From Schistosoma mansoni (lineage: Eukaryota; Platyhelminthes; Trematoda; Strigeidida; Schistosomatidae), in contig NW_017386057.1 of assembly GCF_000237925.1 (NCBI RefSeq), positions 310,001 to 374,000 of the forward strand: DNA of 64,000 bases, read 5' to 3'. The position numbers and the translations under genes are program-made. Below, one piece after another: positions 1 to 26,482 of this stretch. Under the pieces are notes generated by a model that was not told where the DNA came from, did not search any database, and saw only the letters and a list, made by a program, of their open reading frames with translations. Numbering within the stretch: the stretch's first letter is position 1; every line of letters begins with the position of its first letter.

Positions 1-144
1 AAATTATTTTAAAATCGAATGATATTCATCTATGAATTTTATCGAATATGACATAAAAAAGTAGAAGTTAATGAATAGTATTTATCAATAAAGAGGTTTG
101 TAGAGATTATTCCCTGTGTTATTGACTTCATGCACTGACTTATG

Positions 145-425
145 TTACACATTCATTTTAAAACTAGAAAGCACCAGAAGAACTATTTGCTCATAATAAT
201 GGTACACCTCAGCGTCACAAGACAAGCCCTCACATGGAATTCTGAAGGCCTAAGGAGAAGAGGAAGACCAAAGAACACTTTACGCCGAAAAATGGAGACA
301 GACATGAGAAGAATGAAAAGAAGTTGAATAGAACTAGGAAGGAAGGTCCAGGACAGAATGGGTTGGAGAATGCTGGTCGGCGGCCTGTGCTCCATTGGGA
401 TTAACAGGCGTAAGTAAAGTAAGTA
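145..425 (+). mobile_element. 3' end fragment of RTE-like non-LTR retrotransposon
   Basis: The reading frame from 217 encodes a [13 protein letters not shown] track, then after a stop and frame change a 'GWRMLVGGLCSIG' tail, followed by a GTAAGTAAAGTAAGTA 3' tail. The same C-terminal tail and tail repeat recur at 61095-61388 and, inverted, at the edge of the 37.2 kb copy. This is a 5'-truncated dead copy. The RTE assignment is from general resemblance of the protein, not from a search. Confidence 0.75.
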
Positions 426-2015
426 TGATATACATCTTGCATCATACTCATTAAGCTAATCAACAAGAATAATCTGCATGTTAACAAAACATTACCTGAT
501 AAGTTTTTAAAGCAACAAGTTAAAACAATATATACTAGTAGATTGTGTTACATTATAAACAATTAGCATATTTCAATTGTTAAAATATATTAGTGTGAGA
601 TGAAAAAGAGAATTTTTAGTACAGATAAAATTTTTTGGTAATTTCTATATTTTATATCCTAAATGGTTGAATTGTAACACTTCTATGGTCATCAACATTC
701 AGTAGGTATTGAAATTATTTTCTAAAAGTAAGCCATCTAATTAAAGGAATACAATGCAATCAAAATACTAATTTGAATAAGGCTTCAATACATAATTTGT
801 CCTTGTTTCCTATTTAAATAACATAAAATGAGGTCTATAAATTACCATTGTGCGACTAACATATTTTGAGTACTTAAAAGTAACTATTTGAGTTTATACA
901 CAAACAAACTATACATAAAACTATCAAATTTATATTGAAATCTTGAGTGTGATTGAATATTCTACAATTTCTTCTTCTTAACATTGTTAAATTAGGATCC
1001 AATAACTGACAATTTCTCTATGATGTCTAATGATTTGCCAGTTAAAATGTTTTAAAGAAAATTATATGAACAAAATACCTTCGTTATACCAAGTCAGTAT
1101 ATTGAACAGTTTTTAAAATAAATTTAATATTTTTCTGTTTATTAGGTGTTTTTGATACTGTAGAAGCAGATAATCCCTCCTAAAATAGATAGCTTTGTAA
1201 ATATTCAACTGTAATGTTGATCATCTTAGTTTTTTTATTGGACACATCACTGGTTGAATGGACTCAGTCAAGCATCCTGGTCAAATTATGTTTCAACATC
1301 TTATGGAACACATATAACAACTAATCAGCTTAGATATTATACACTATTATGCATCTGGTCATTATTCACTTGTCATTAACTTCTGTTTTTATTGGATTCA
1401 GAAGAGAGGTGGACAGCAGTAAATTCTGTGCATTCAAAACCTTTTCGATGTGATTATCAGAAATCATTGATTTGATAAGTTGTGAATATTTTTTTGTCAT
1501 TACTTGTGTCTTCTCAAAAAACAAAATTAATTAATTTAAGAGTTTGGTGAAATTTCAAGGATTTCAAAATCAATCAAGTCCTACAGTTAGATTATTATTT
1601 GAATAAAAGACATTATATTGTGACTATTGATATTTTCAGAAACTATTCAACTGATTTAGCCAATTGCAAAATAGAATTCATATAAAGGATTTGCGTAGTT
1701 TGAAATAAATTCATCTTGTATTCCTTTCATTACAATTTTTTTCACCTATCCTTTGGATAAGTATTGAATGTAGAAAAATGATATAGTTGAACAATTGATA
1801 AGCTAATGAAATACAACAATTATCCCAACAAACTCTTAATAATTTTTATCGACCATAATCTGATTAACATGTGATATGATACAGTCTTAATTAATTGGTA
1901 CATACATTGATTGATCGCTAATTAGGTATTAATATAGTGTTTGCCTAGTGTAATTGAATTCTAGTGAATAAATAAAAATAAGGTTACTGATCCGAGTAAC
2001 TCCATCTGTATCTCT
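426..2015. other. AT-rich noncoding stretch
   Basis: No reading frame, splice-consistent exon or recognised repeat was seen on either strand. The sequence is AT-rich with short homopolymers. Confidence 0.6.
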
Positions 2016-2019
2016 TCTA

Positions 2020-2155
2020 GAGTTACTGCCGGTCTCAAGCCCAGGTAAAGGAGGAAGGTTAGGCTTGGGGTCGCAACCTCATCCCGTAGAAACACAATCA
2101 TGCTAAAAAGAAATGTCAACCAGATTCAACAAATTAAGCAATGGTCCGAGTGGCT
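2020..2155 (+). repeat. RTE-like 5'-leader fragment
   Basis: The block 'CAAGCCCAGGTAAAGGAGG' followed by a CTCATCCCGTAGAAA stretch matches, with substitutions, the leader of the larger element at 5545-5660 and the inverted block at 56270-56390. It carries no coding sequence. It is a stray 5' piece, probably left by internal deletion of a copy. Confidence 0.6.
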
Positions 2156-2628
2156 CAGCTTCTTGTACTTATTAGTTGATTGATAATAATAAAATAAAAT
2201 GATAAATTCATTTTATTCAAGGCAACTGATTATTATTGTTTAATTCACAAAACTTAAAATTACTTATTCAAATATATTTTGAGTATTTTGGTATAAGATA
2301 GAAAAAATTAGATTGGTAATTCAATAAGAAAGAATTTACCAACTACTTTTGAATAGAAATCATTTTACAAAACGAAACACACATAGATATAAACAAATTT
2401 ATAGTACTTCTATGTACTTTAAAATAAAAAATTGCATATAATTTTGTGATTTTTACACTTGATTTTATATCAAGCGTATAATTTATTGGTTGTAAAAATA
2501 ACAAATTATCAAAGAACATAATAGTTAACATCAAAAGTTGGTCTAAGATAAAGAACAACTGAAAAATAGGAAGCATTGGATAGCTATTATGTCCTGATAT
2601 GGAATAGCTCAGCATTGTACATCTATAA
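2156..2628. other. AT-rich noncoding stretch
   Basis: Contains only a 90-codon minus-strand frame of low-complexity composition with no recognisable motif. No gene is supported. Confidence 0.5.
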
Positions 2629-2629
2629 T

Positions 2630-2700
2630 CTAACTGGGAATAGAACCCGGGACTTTCAGGTCTCTCAGTAGTGGGTTCACCTTTAGACTACTAATCATGT
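2630..2700 (-). repeat. tRNA-like (pol III) SINE fragment
   Basis: Read on the minus strand, an A-box-like TAGTCTAAAGG is followed about 35 bases later by a B-box-like GGGTTCTATTCCC, the spacing of an internal RNA polymerase III promoter. It does not fold into a convincing tRNA: no complete cloverleaf could be drawn by eye. It is better read as a tRNA-derived SINE head than as a functional tRNA gene. Confidence 0.4.
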
Positions 2701-3342
2701 ATTTATTGAGCAACTTATTTAATTTAAATCAGTCCGAGGTGTTACGTAACCGTTTTCCAAGATATCTGGTGAGTAATCGTTTCTAATTGGACATCTGATA
2801 ATATATAGATGAACTGGCAGTATTTGTACTGTTGTACTTAGTTGTAATAAGTTAAGAAATTTTAAAAGCTTCCATTTATTTCATATAATGTTAAGTATTT
2901 AAAGAGACAAGAGAAAATAAATCACACAATCATATTTGGATCATCCGTTTCAATATGAAAATATATAATATTCATCCTTGAATAATTTAAAATTGACGAC
3001 TGTAAATAGATGTTGGTTTGAAATAATATTGATCATCTTTACTTCACCGGGGTTTCATATTAAGTATATCGAAATGCAGTTGTTAATCACTTCCATATTA
3101 CAAATATTCTAATACTTAATTATCGATTTTTGTCATCGATAGGGTACTTTAACTCATTTACTGAACTTACTGTTTTCATTTATTGAATAATTCTAAAGAA
3201 CGACAAACTTATAGTTTACTACTGTTTATGTTCCTTTTTCGGTGTACTTCAAAATGCGACATTTACTTACTAAGTAAACTGCTTTGATTATTCTTTCCAA
3301 TATTTCATCGATTTACTTCATGATGTCTTATCAGAATAAAGT
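2701..3342. other. noncoding stretch, possible intron
   Basis: This lies downstream (minus-strand sense) of the donor at 3380, so it is probably the first intron of the Asn-rich gene. No homeobox or other conserved exon was found here or further left in the window. Confidence 0.4.
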
Positions 3343-3380
3343 TTAATTAGAAATCTTATGCACAGTAATTATCAACTTAC

Positions 3381-4353
3381 CATGACCTTCGAAATAACGT
3401 TTAATAATATTCGAATTATACCAGTGTATTTGTGATTGTAATATTTGGTTAGTATCTAAATGTTTCTTAGATAGATCATCATTATGATTTTCAGTTGTGA
3501 ATATTTTCATGTTTTTCAAATTTTTGTCAAACTTTTTTGTATTAAAACTACCATTTTTATGATTATCATTCGCATCATGTGTATTCGAGGTATCATAAAG
3601 TGATTTAGTGACTAAATTTAATTGTGCATTATTTGTAGACCATTTTTTGATCAATGTTTCAGTAAAATTATCGGTCTTATTACTAGCAGCTGTAGAAGTA
3701 AGATCGGCTGTATTATTATCATTATTATTATTATGGTCATGTCTAATCTTATTGATGTGACTGAACAAGGAAATTAATTCGTTATTTTTGTACAAAATAT
3801 GATCTGAACTATAGGTATTATTGTTACAGGTCTCATTAAGATTTGATTCATCCTGATTTTGATAATGTTTGTTAAATGTCCACTCGATTTGATTTAATGA
3901 TGAGTGATTTCCAGAATTCTTATTATTAGTAGGATCATCATTATCTTGATGTTTCTGTCCTAAAAATGTTCGATCATTTCCGTCAACATCTTGTCTTTGA
4001 ATTGAGTCGGGAAAATCATCATGGTGTAATTTAGAACAGAAAATAGAATCATTTACTGGTCTTGTTGATTTTGTTATATTAAATGGTAAATTCACTTTAG
4101 AAATCATTGTTGTACACAATGAATTTATCTGAAAAGAATTATTATTTTGTAAAAATAAATTAGGGGTATTATTATTTTCACTATGCATAATGCAATTTGA
4201 ATTATTATCTACTGTACTTTGAACATTGTCATAGGTATGGTCATTATTATTAGTAGTATAGTTTGAGTGACTCAATAATTTTGTTTCATTACCATCTAAA
4301 AGTGAAGCTATTGAAAAAGCATGATCCATTGTATTGAGTTGTATCAGTGACAA
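3381..4353 (-). CDS. Asn-rich first coding exon with eh1-like motif (candidate transcription factor, partial)
   Basis: An open frame of 324 codons ends at a good splice donor (ATG|GTAAGT, exon edge 3381, phase 1). The frame remains open only 12 codons past it. Two possible start codons exist, at 4353 and 4329. The second gives an N-terminus MDHAFSIASLLDG. FSIASLL fits the eh1/Groucho-binding pattern (Phe-x-Ile-x-x-Leu-Leu) found near the N-terminus of many homeobox, T-box and Fox repressors. The rest is low-complexity, rich in Asn, Asp, His, Ser and Thr, as is common in long schistosome transcription-factor exons. No DNA-binding domain is present, so it would have to lie in exons left of the window. 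The transcription-factor reading is inference from one short motif. A long Asn-rich exon of any regulatory protein is the main alternative. Confidence 0.5.
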
Positions 4354-5524
4354 TAAATGAACATAAGCAAATCGTTATTATATGTAAATAATTAATTAAT
4401 CTCTTTATTATGTAGTTTAAAACTAAATACTCTGAGTAGTAAGATTAAGTTCACCACATAAATGCAACACTGTTTCCCATACATATATGATTAATGCATC
4501 ATGATTATTTTAGAGTGTTGATTTGTTTGTTTGAGGAGATTTGAAACAGATTTCTTTCTCAGGTTTAATCGCCTCCTCATTAACTTGTATTATCGTCATC
4601 AATTTTTCTCATATACTAAACATTTTCTACATAATGCGTTCTATTAACCAATCAAAAAAGAATTAAATAAAATTATGCGTATTTACACGGTTATAGATAT
4701 TTATCTTCAATGTGATTGGATAAACATGTGTATAGATAAGTAGTTTTTCCATGAATATATTTATTGTTTTATATTTAATGGCCGAATTTATACACAATAT
4801 ATTAAATGTGTCGTTTCTTGTAATTCTAGTGGGTAAGTTTTAGTTATAAGAGCGTAATACTTAGTAGGGATTTCGTTTGAAACCCCAACTTTCACTACAT
4901 TTATGTTTTTCTCTGAATAACTTCATAAGCTTGAAATGAAATCTTCTATGAAACTTATGCATCGATATATAATACTCAATAAATGGACATTGAAAACGTT
5001 ACTAGTAACTTTAGCTTATTTAATATTCCGATCACATAAAAGCTGTTAAACAGATGTGTGATTCTTATCCCTTTTTATCTGAACTATTACTGAAGGAAAA
5101 CCATGACATTCCCTGATATTTATTTCAGTGTAAGGCAGTTCACTTAACTAGTCAAAAGTCTCAATCCACATTGACGGAAAATGTATGAATATGATGAATA
5201 TAATGAAAATTACCGAAGACTATTGGTAGTTTAGACAATCACTAAACTTTAAAACCTTATGTACATAACTAAATCTTGTTCAAAGAAAAAACAATAAAAA
5301 AAACTTTACGAAATCCATCAAGAAATGTAGTTCACTTTTATGTCATATGTAGTTCGTGTTTCGATGAACATAAATTAGTTCATACATTTTGTGCCATTCG
5401 AAAATTTCAACGAAGGAGAAGTGACTATATTTGCAGAATACGATGATTTTATTGTATTCTGTTGTTTTCTCTCCAGTCAATATGTCTAAATATCTCCAGT
5501 TAATAGTATAAAATACTAACTCCG
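4354..5524. other. AT-rich noncoding stretch upstream of the Asn-rich exon
   Basis: Would contain the 5' UTR and promoter of the minus-strand gene. No TATA-like site could be singled out because the whole region is AT-rich. No genes or repeats were recognised. Confidence 0.4.
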
Positions 5525-8500
5525 CTTGCAGCCCTATTACGGTTGCTGCAGGTCCCAAGCCCAGGTGAAGGAAGATGGGTTGAGCGTGAGATCGACAACC
5601 TCACCCCGTAGAAAACAACCCCGCTAAAAAACGCTAACCAGAATAAACAGTTTGAGCCATTTAAACTCTCCTCTCTGAGCTGATGGAAGAATTATGACAC
5701 CTCATGATGAAAGCCGTGTTTCTTCGGAATTCGCGAGACCTATGGCCGTCTAACATTCAGAGCAACAATTAACATACGTAGATGGAACGTCCGGATAATA
5801 TGAAAGGCCGTGAGGACCAATCAAATGGCTGAGGAAATGAGGAGACAAAACTTGATGGTTCTTGAAATCAGCGAAACCCATTGGACTGAAGCTGGACATC
5901 AAAGGATAGATTCGGGAGAGATACTTTTGACTCTGGTCATGAGAAAGAAAATGCTCCACGCACTCAGGAAGTTACTCTGATGCTGTGCAAAGAGGCACGT
6001 AAGGCACTTATTTGATGAGGATCCCATGGACTCAGGATCATCAAAGCCACATTCAAAATATAGAAGGAGGGAATTACAATGAACAATGTTATACACCCAC
6101 CAATAATGTCAATGATGACGATAAAGAAGTTGCAATCAATCATAGTAAAGTGCCCATGAAATAACTTGACAATCTTGATGGAAGACCTAAATGAAAAAAT
6201 TGGAAAGGACAACATCGGGTATGAAGATATCATAGGACGATATGGACTAGGAGAAAAAAACGGGAATGGTAACAGACTTGTAACTCTATATGCCTTCAAC
6301 AAAATGGTTATATGTTGCACCATATTCCAGCACAGACGCATACATGAAGCTATACACGTTTCAGCTGACCAAGCTACAGAGAACGAGATCAACCACACTT
6401 GCATCAATAGAAAATTCAGAAGGTCGATGGAAGACAGGAGAACAAGAAGAGGCGCTGATATACCTTCCGATCTCTATTTACCTCCTGAATGCTAAGATGA
6501 AACTGCAGCTAAAGAAACACTGGAAAAAAAGAAAAACAGCATTACAAAGGTTCAATGTAGCTGTTACGGGAGAACTGAAGATATTTGGCTGATTAAAACC
6601 TTTCTACTGTACATCAATTTCACTGTGTTTTTGGATGTGTTTGTTTAACTTAACCTTTGGACTTGTTTGTTTATATCATTCTTTTCGGACATTTTGGTTT
6701 TTTTTGTCATTGGTTTGGAATTTGGGAGTTTTTGCTCCGGGAACCTACAAAATTGAAGGTTTGTTTTGTAATTGTTATAATTATTGTTGTTAGAACGACT
6801 TTGGTCGATTATTTGTGAATCGCGAATAAACTTGGTATCTAATTTGGAGTTTTGGTTCTCTTGCCTACTTGGGTTCGTGATTTGCGAATATCGACGGCCA
6901 GTACTTCAATAGTTGGAACGGGCAAAAACTCATAATTGGACGTAACAGTAGCCTTCTTTTCAAATACCAACAAATTCAAACAATTCAAGATAACTCTCAA
7001 CAACAGGTTTCAAGCCTTACAGGATCTACTGAAAGAAGAAGAAACTACTATGGTGGGCAACTGGAAAGGGACCAAATAGCACTAACTTCAATATGTCAGG
7101 AGGTTCTGGGCCGCAACAAACATCATAAGGAGTGGATTTCTATCGAAACCCTAGACATGACTCAAGAAAGAAAGAACAAGAAGACATCAATTAACAACGG
7201 CCGAACAAGAACATGAAAAGTCAACTTACAAGCTGAATAAACTGAAGCAAACAAGCAAGGGAAGAGGAGTATTAGAGTTGACAAGCAGAAGTAGGTGGAA
7301 GAGCTAGCGACGACAGTTAAAAAGCTGCAAGAGAGAGAAATATGAAACAACTATATGATACGATGAAGAAACTGACAGGAAAAAATAGTAAACCTGAGAG
7401 ATCGGTCAATAACAAAGAAGGTAAGGCAATCACTGAAATTCAAAAACAACAGAACAGGAACTCTCGAGTGGATCAGCTCCACTGAATTTACTAGATATAG
7501 ATGCAGCACACACAAACCTTCCCATAAATGACACTCCACCAACGATTGAAGATATCAGGATGGCTATCAGACAAATCAAGTGTGTGAAAGCAGTAGGACC
7601 TGACAATATACCAGCCAAAGTACTGAAGTCAGACATACAAGTAACTGCAAACATGCTTCACCTATTATTCAAGACGATTCAAGAGGAAGAACAAGTGCCA
7701 CCGATAGACTGGAACGAAAGATACCTCACCAAAGTACCAAAGAAACGAGATCTGAGCAAATGAGAGAACTACGCAAGCATCACACTACTGTCAGTACCAG
7801 GAGAAGTTTTCAACAATGTTGTTGAACCGGATGAAAGACTCAGTAGAAGCTCAACTTTGGGATCAACAGACTGGATTCCGTAAGGATCGGTCTTGCACAG
7901 AACAAATCACAACACCACGAGTCATCGTTGACCCATCAAATGAACGGAACTCGTCACTATATATCAAATTCCTTGACTATCAGGAAGCACTTGACAGAGT
8001 GGATAGAAGAACACTACGGAAACTTCGACATTACGGAGTTGCTGAGAAGATTGTCAACATTATCCAGAACACATAGGATGGACTACAGTGCAAAGTGGTG
8101 AGTGGAGGACAGCTGGTAGGTGCATTTCTAGAAAGGACTGAAGTCAGAAAAGGATCCTTACCCTCTCCCTTTCTCCTTCTTCTGGTGGTTGACTGGATTA
8201 TGAAGCATTCGACATCTGAGGGGAGTCAAGGTATGCAATGGATTGGTTTGATGCAGCTAGACGATTCGGACTTCACAGATGACCTAGCCATTCTATTCCA
8301 TACAAACGAACAAGTGCAGATGAACACAACCGGTGTAGTATCAGCTTCTGAATCAGTAGGCCTCAACATACACAAGGGAAAATGCAAGTTCCTCGTATAC
8401 AACATAGAGAACGCCAACTCCGTCACACTTGGTGACGAAACTCTGGGAGAGTTAGAAACCTTCAAGTATGTGGCTAGCATCATCGATAAACATGGAGGAT

Positions 8501-8930
8501 CGGATGCAGACGTAAATGCGAGGATTAACAAAGCAAGGGCAGCATTCATGCAGTTGAAAAACATATACAATTCGAAACGACTATCAACCAACATCAAGGT
8601 CGAAATCTTCAATACAAACGTCAAAACAGTTCTACTGTACGCAGCTGAAACTTCCAAAACTATCACAACCATCATCAAAGCAGTACAAGTATTTATGAAC
8701 AATCATCTACGTAAGATAATGAATGTCCGTTGGTTGGATACCATGAACAGCAACCTACTGTGGGAGAAGACAAACCGACTTCCAGATGAAGAATAAATTG
8801 GGAAAAGACGTTGCAAGTGCGTCGGACACACATCACTAAAGTGCATCGCGAGGCAAGCGCTAACTTGGAATTCTGAAGGGAAAGGGAAAAATCTGTAGTC
8901 ATTGTTAATTTTTAGACTAAAAGACAAAAG
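5525..8930 (+). mobile_element. Decayed, nearly full-length RTE-like retrotransposon
   Basis: In order, the region holds a leader with the CCCAAGCCCAGG block (5545-5660) and an apurinic-endonuclease region with 'ISETHWTEAGHQR' (about 5855-5905) and 'EDLNEKIGKDN' (6180-6215). The endonuclease C-terminus (6290-6590) and a linker (6950-7500) follow. The reverse transcriptase comes next: 'AVGPDNIPAK' (7590-7620), 'QQTGFRKDRSCTEQI' (7866-7910), a 'FTDDLAILFH' catalytic-site relic (8270-8300), then the C-terminal 'SNLLWEKTNRLP' (8748-8783). Frames shift repeatedly and stops interrupt every domain, so it is dead. The catalytic box reads T-D-D where F-A-D-D is usual in related copies here. A solo LTR interrupts it at 6562-6947. 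The clade call comes from general resemblance to RTE proteins. Confidence 0.8.
6562..6947. mobile_element. Solo LTR with 5 bp target duplication
   Basis: A 386 bp segment begins TGTTACGG and ends GGACGTAACA, so its ends form the inverted repeat TGTTAC/GTAACA with the canonical TG...CA of an LTR. It is flanked by GTAGC at 6557-6561 and GTAGC at 6948-6952. Removing it and one GTAGC restores continuity of the surrounding RTE reading region. An AATAAA at about 6823 could be its polyadenylation signal if the LTR reads plus. No internal retrovirus-like genes remain, as expected after recombination between two LTRs. Ty3/gypsy versus BEL/Pao cannot be decided. Confidence 0.85.
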
Positions 8931-10185
8931 AAGTAGCTCATAAATATTAGAAGTGATTAAGAAACTAACGTTAGCGTTCAGCTTGTTTTTAGAAACTTTT
9001 TAGAAGGTTCTGTTAGTACTGCCCTCCGTAGATGGTTCCATCGTACCATAATTTTGATGACGAAACAGTATGTAAGCAAATCTGTGAGGGCACTTTCTAA
9101 ATAATCAAATAGCATCGTCTTTAGTCAAAAATATGGAATGAATTAATAAACGAATTACATGTTCTTCAGCATAAAAGAATTTGCACAGCTGTAACTTACG
9201 AACGTGGTCGTGAATATTAGTTAACGATCAGGTCAGCTAATACATTCTGTGAAAAGCGCAGTATTTGCTTTGTACCATATTGTAAAGCTTTCGTTCTTTT
9301 GCTCCTATCTATGTATTCTAATGCATTTGCCTCTCATTTTATAGGAAAATATAAAACGATAAGTAGTGTTTGGCAAACGAAAATTTCCAGTTGTTAAAAA
9401 GTTTTCTAATGTTTTTTTACAGCTAGTTGCATTTAATTAAGACGCACAACACTCCTCTTCCAGGACTGTATACTTTTGCTTTTCAGGGAAGTAAAAGCAT
9501 AGACACATGGTTATCCAACTGTCGATGTTACGCTGAGGAAATTGTTTAATAACGGTAATTTTGAGATATTGTCAAAGTCAGACGTACAGTTTACAAAGGC
9601 GCATCAAACATACTTGTTACTTTTTTTAAAATGAACACTATAAAGCGCGACACAAGCAGCATTCAATGTACACTCTTTGTATTTGTAGGCAGACTGATAT
9701 TTATGAGTGTACTCATTAGAGAAGACTGATATGTGGGTCACTACAGTTTCTCTATCGTTCTAGGCAAAGGCGAATCATAACGATGCATCCATATAACTAT
9801 TATGTCACGTGTAGTTTATGAACGAAATGGATTAACGATATGCTTGGGATAGTAGAAATGTAATAAATATGATGTATCAACATCATATCCTCATGTACTG
9901 AACAAGTTCAATGCTCTCAACTTCAGCTCCCTGGAGCTAGTTGCTCTGTGAAATATACATAGTCTCAAAATGACCGTTTTCTAGTTTTGATGCTCAAGTG
10001 CACTATGGGAAATGAAATATTGAGCAGCTCCACTTGCTAAAATGATCTGCTTCAGTACTTCCTTCAAGTAGTATAATTAGATAGAGAAAACTGAATTAGA
10101 TGATAAGCAAGTCACTAAACTAAACAGGTGTTGTAATTATCACTTCAGTTGCACAGATACATTAAATTAGTTAAGTATGATTAAT
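8931..10185. other. Gene-free stretch
   Basis: No convincing exon or repeat was recognised. Short frames are AT-driven. Confidence 0.5.
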
Positions 10186-10440
10186 TAAAAGCAAAGGTGG
10201 ATAGTGGCTAGCAGTGGAATCCAGGACACGCGTTTCGTCCTTTTTGGGACCCGTCAGCTGAATGTACCTGCATCTCAGAGTTGGTGTCCACTGTTAGCAA
10301 CTATCCATCTTTGCTTATAATGCTTGTGTATTAAGGCTACATCGAGGCAATACACGCAGTATGCACAAATGCCATTAAGAGACTGACCAGGTGCAGTCCT
10401 AAACATCAATTGGGAGATTCAAAAACAAGACAAAACTAGG
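10186..10440 (-). mobile_element. Smalpha-type hammerhead SINE
   Basis: On the minus strand the sequence reads from a 'GCACCTGGTCAG' block (near 10400) through 'GGCAATACAC' complements to a hammerhead at 10270-10215 and ends in a GGATAGTGG...CTTTGC inverted flank. This matches the known layout of the schistosome Smalpha satellite/SINE family, which is transcribed by RNA polymerase III and self-cleaves. Identification of the family is from memory of its hammerhead and flanks. Substitutions show it is an old copy. Confidence 0.8.
10215..10270 (-). ncRNA. Hammerhead ribozyme (Smalpha type), core mutated
   Basis: In minus-strand order: stem I strand ending CAG, core CTGACGG (10257-10251), stem II GTCCCAAAAAGGAC, GAAA (10236-10233), a minimal stem III CGC/GTG, then GTC before the scissile bond after C10225 and CTGGAT. 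The consensus core is CUGANGA, so the final A is G here. This position (A9) is conserved in active hammerheads, so weak or no cleavage is expected. Confidence 0.8.
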
Positions 10441-12057
10441 TGAATTTGTGATTAATTAACCTATAAACCCAAAACACAAACTACACGCCAATACGACTTA
10501 CATAGCAGAGGACGGACGATATTGTTTTGAGATTGAAGATAACAGTCATTCACGCATCAAAACATATTTTACAACACAACAAACCTTTTTCCAGCAACAC
10601 AATTCATTGGCAGACTACTTCAGAAAAACCGACTTTTACTTGGTCTATACTCCTCCATGAGGGGTAACAGACATATGTTATTGAGTAAAATAAATGGGAC
10701 AGTCTTACATAAGGTATTAGTTACGAGGATTTGCGAGTTACATTTAACAATCACAGAACTTCGGGTAACTCTATTAAAATCCTGTCATTCTTACGAGGCT
10801 TCACAAGTTATCTTTTAGGTTGTTGGAAGAGATTTTTTAGGATATTATACACGACGAATGTATATATGCCACAAGTATTCAGAGTTTGACAACGCCACCC
10901 TTATAATCGAAGTATGCCAACCCAGTCAAATCAGAAGTCAGAAATGGAGAACTTGGAAAAAATATTTGAAAGGCTATCCGTATGTCGAAGGAAGGCTTGG
11001 TATAAGCTGGCCAATGGTTGAAATTAATGCGTAGTGCACTGTACCCACTCGTGATCCGTTGAGGATGAGTGATGAGATGCCTTCAGCTATGTGACTCCAG
11101 TAAAGCTAATGCGGTCAGCATCGAATGTCAAAAACCTACAGAGCTCTTTTTTGGGGATTCATTTACCGCTACAAATGTGAGGCAGCATTTAAAATATGAA
11201 ATTCAAGAAACAAATCTTTGTTTTACGTTTGAAGAGTACATATGTAGATAATCAATGTTGATGATCTCAGTCAAATGATTGGAGATCTACTGGAGTTAAA
11301 CGGGAAAGGTGTGACGAACTAGCTAAATTCAAAGTCAAACCTCGCTGTCAGCATTTATTGTGGATTACTCCTTTGACGTACCAAAGTACTATGGCTTCCT
11401 TGAAGACTGTAAAATATAATGGATGTTATTATGGAAATATATTAGTAGAAATGAGTACTGGTAAGATAGCGAGGCCACCACCGCATGCTCCAGTTCATGG
11501 CATACGATCGACTGATGCACGTTGGTCGTCCTTAACCTCGAAGGGGATCGATGATCTGTTCGATATTCAGTGATCCAGCTGCCGGATGATTTGGCCAGGA
11601 CTCAGTGACATTTCACTGACCCTACACACACTAGAACATGTTTAACGGCAAAAGAATATAGTTGTTAGAGGTCTCTTCGATAGACCTCGTAAGTGTAGAA
11701 GTAGGTACCTCAAATGATTTCCACCATCGATAATAGGTGGTTTAATAAAGACTTGTCGCATACCGAAGATTTTGACATCAAGTGATCATATCTTTTCTTA
11801 TATCCTAGGACTATTTGTCTGGGAGAAGGTTTTCAAAGTGCTTGAATAAGGAGGGCAGATTATTTACTTTCTGAGCTCAATACATCTTATTGAGTTGCAA
11901 ATTGCCAAAAATTATAAGCCACTGCAAGTGGTGTTACTACCATTTGACAATTTAAAACGAGGATTTAGTATTTAAAGCAATAAAATTTCAAACAATAATA
12001 CAGGTCACTTGACATCAAATTCTTACTTCTGAGGACTGAAGTCTAATTGTCCATTAG
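10441..12057. other. Gene-free stretch upstream of MCM6
   Basis: Contains a short RTE 3'-end scrap near 10645-10675 (TCCTCCATGAGGGGTAACAG) and two short plus frames (11069-11251, 11358-11573) without recognisable motifs. The moderately GC-rich part from 10850 to 11600 looks like decayed repeat sequence, but I could not assign it. Confidence 0.4.
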
Positions 12058-12134
12058 GAAATTGGACTAAGACTTGGTTTTGTCGCGCCACTAAGTGTGA
12101 AGGTTGTGTTCTCCGCGTATTTTGGGTTTCAGAA
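12058..12134 (+). promoter_or_regulatory. Putative MCM6 promoter/5' leader
   Basis: Directly upstream of the MCM6 start are an inverted CCAAT box (ATTGG, 12061-12065) and TGTCGCGCCAC (12081-12091), whose complement GTGGCGCGACA is one mismatch from a GGCGCGAAA-type E2F site. E2F and CCAAT sites together are typical of MCM-gene promoters in animals. A TTTTGGGTTTCAG acceptor-like site ends at 12132, two bases before AATG. The regulatory reading is inference from position and motif only. Confidence 0.35.
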
Positions 12135-26272
<14,138 letters not shown>

Positions 26273-26333
26273 TTTAGAACTTTTTCAAAAAGGTGTATTT
26301 ATAATCAAGATATTCTTTTTATGTAATGAAAAT

Positions 26334-26339
26334 TTTATT
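26334..26339 (-). promoter_or_regulatory. Polyadenylation signal of LSM6
   Basis: TTTATT on the plus strand reads AATAAA on the minus strand, 144 bases beyond the LSM6 stop codon. This is a sensible 3' UTR length for this compact gene. It lies only 62 bp from the convergent MCM6 stop codon. Confidence 0.55.
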
Positions 26340-26482
26340 AATTAACAAACATTGTTTTCCTTTGTTTACGTTTTGTGAATTCATGGTATGGTTTCGGGGA
26401 ATATACAGGAGTAAACACATTTATTTTGCGAATTAAACAAGCGGTTTGTTCATATAAGAAAGGCCTGTACAAATTGTATCCA

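Noticed and set aside
8226-8702. 158-codon minus frame opposite the RTE reverse transcriptase
   Set aside because: It is the antisense shadow of the plus-strand element. The same holds for the plus frames at 37345-37820 and 54932-55407.
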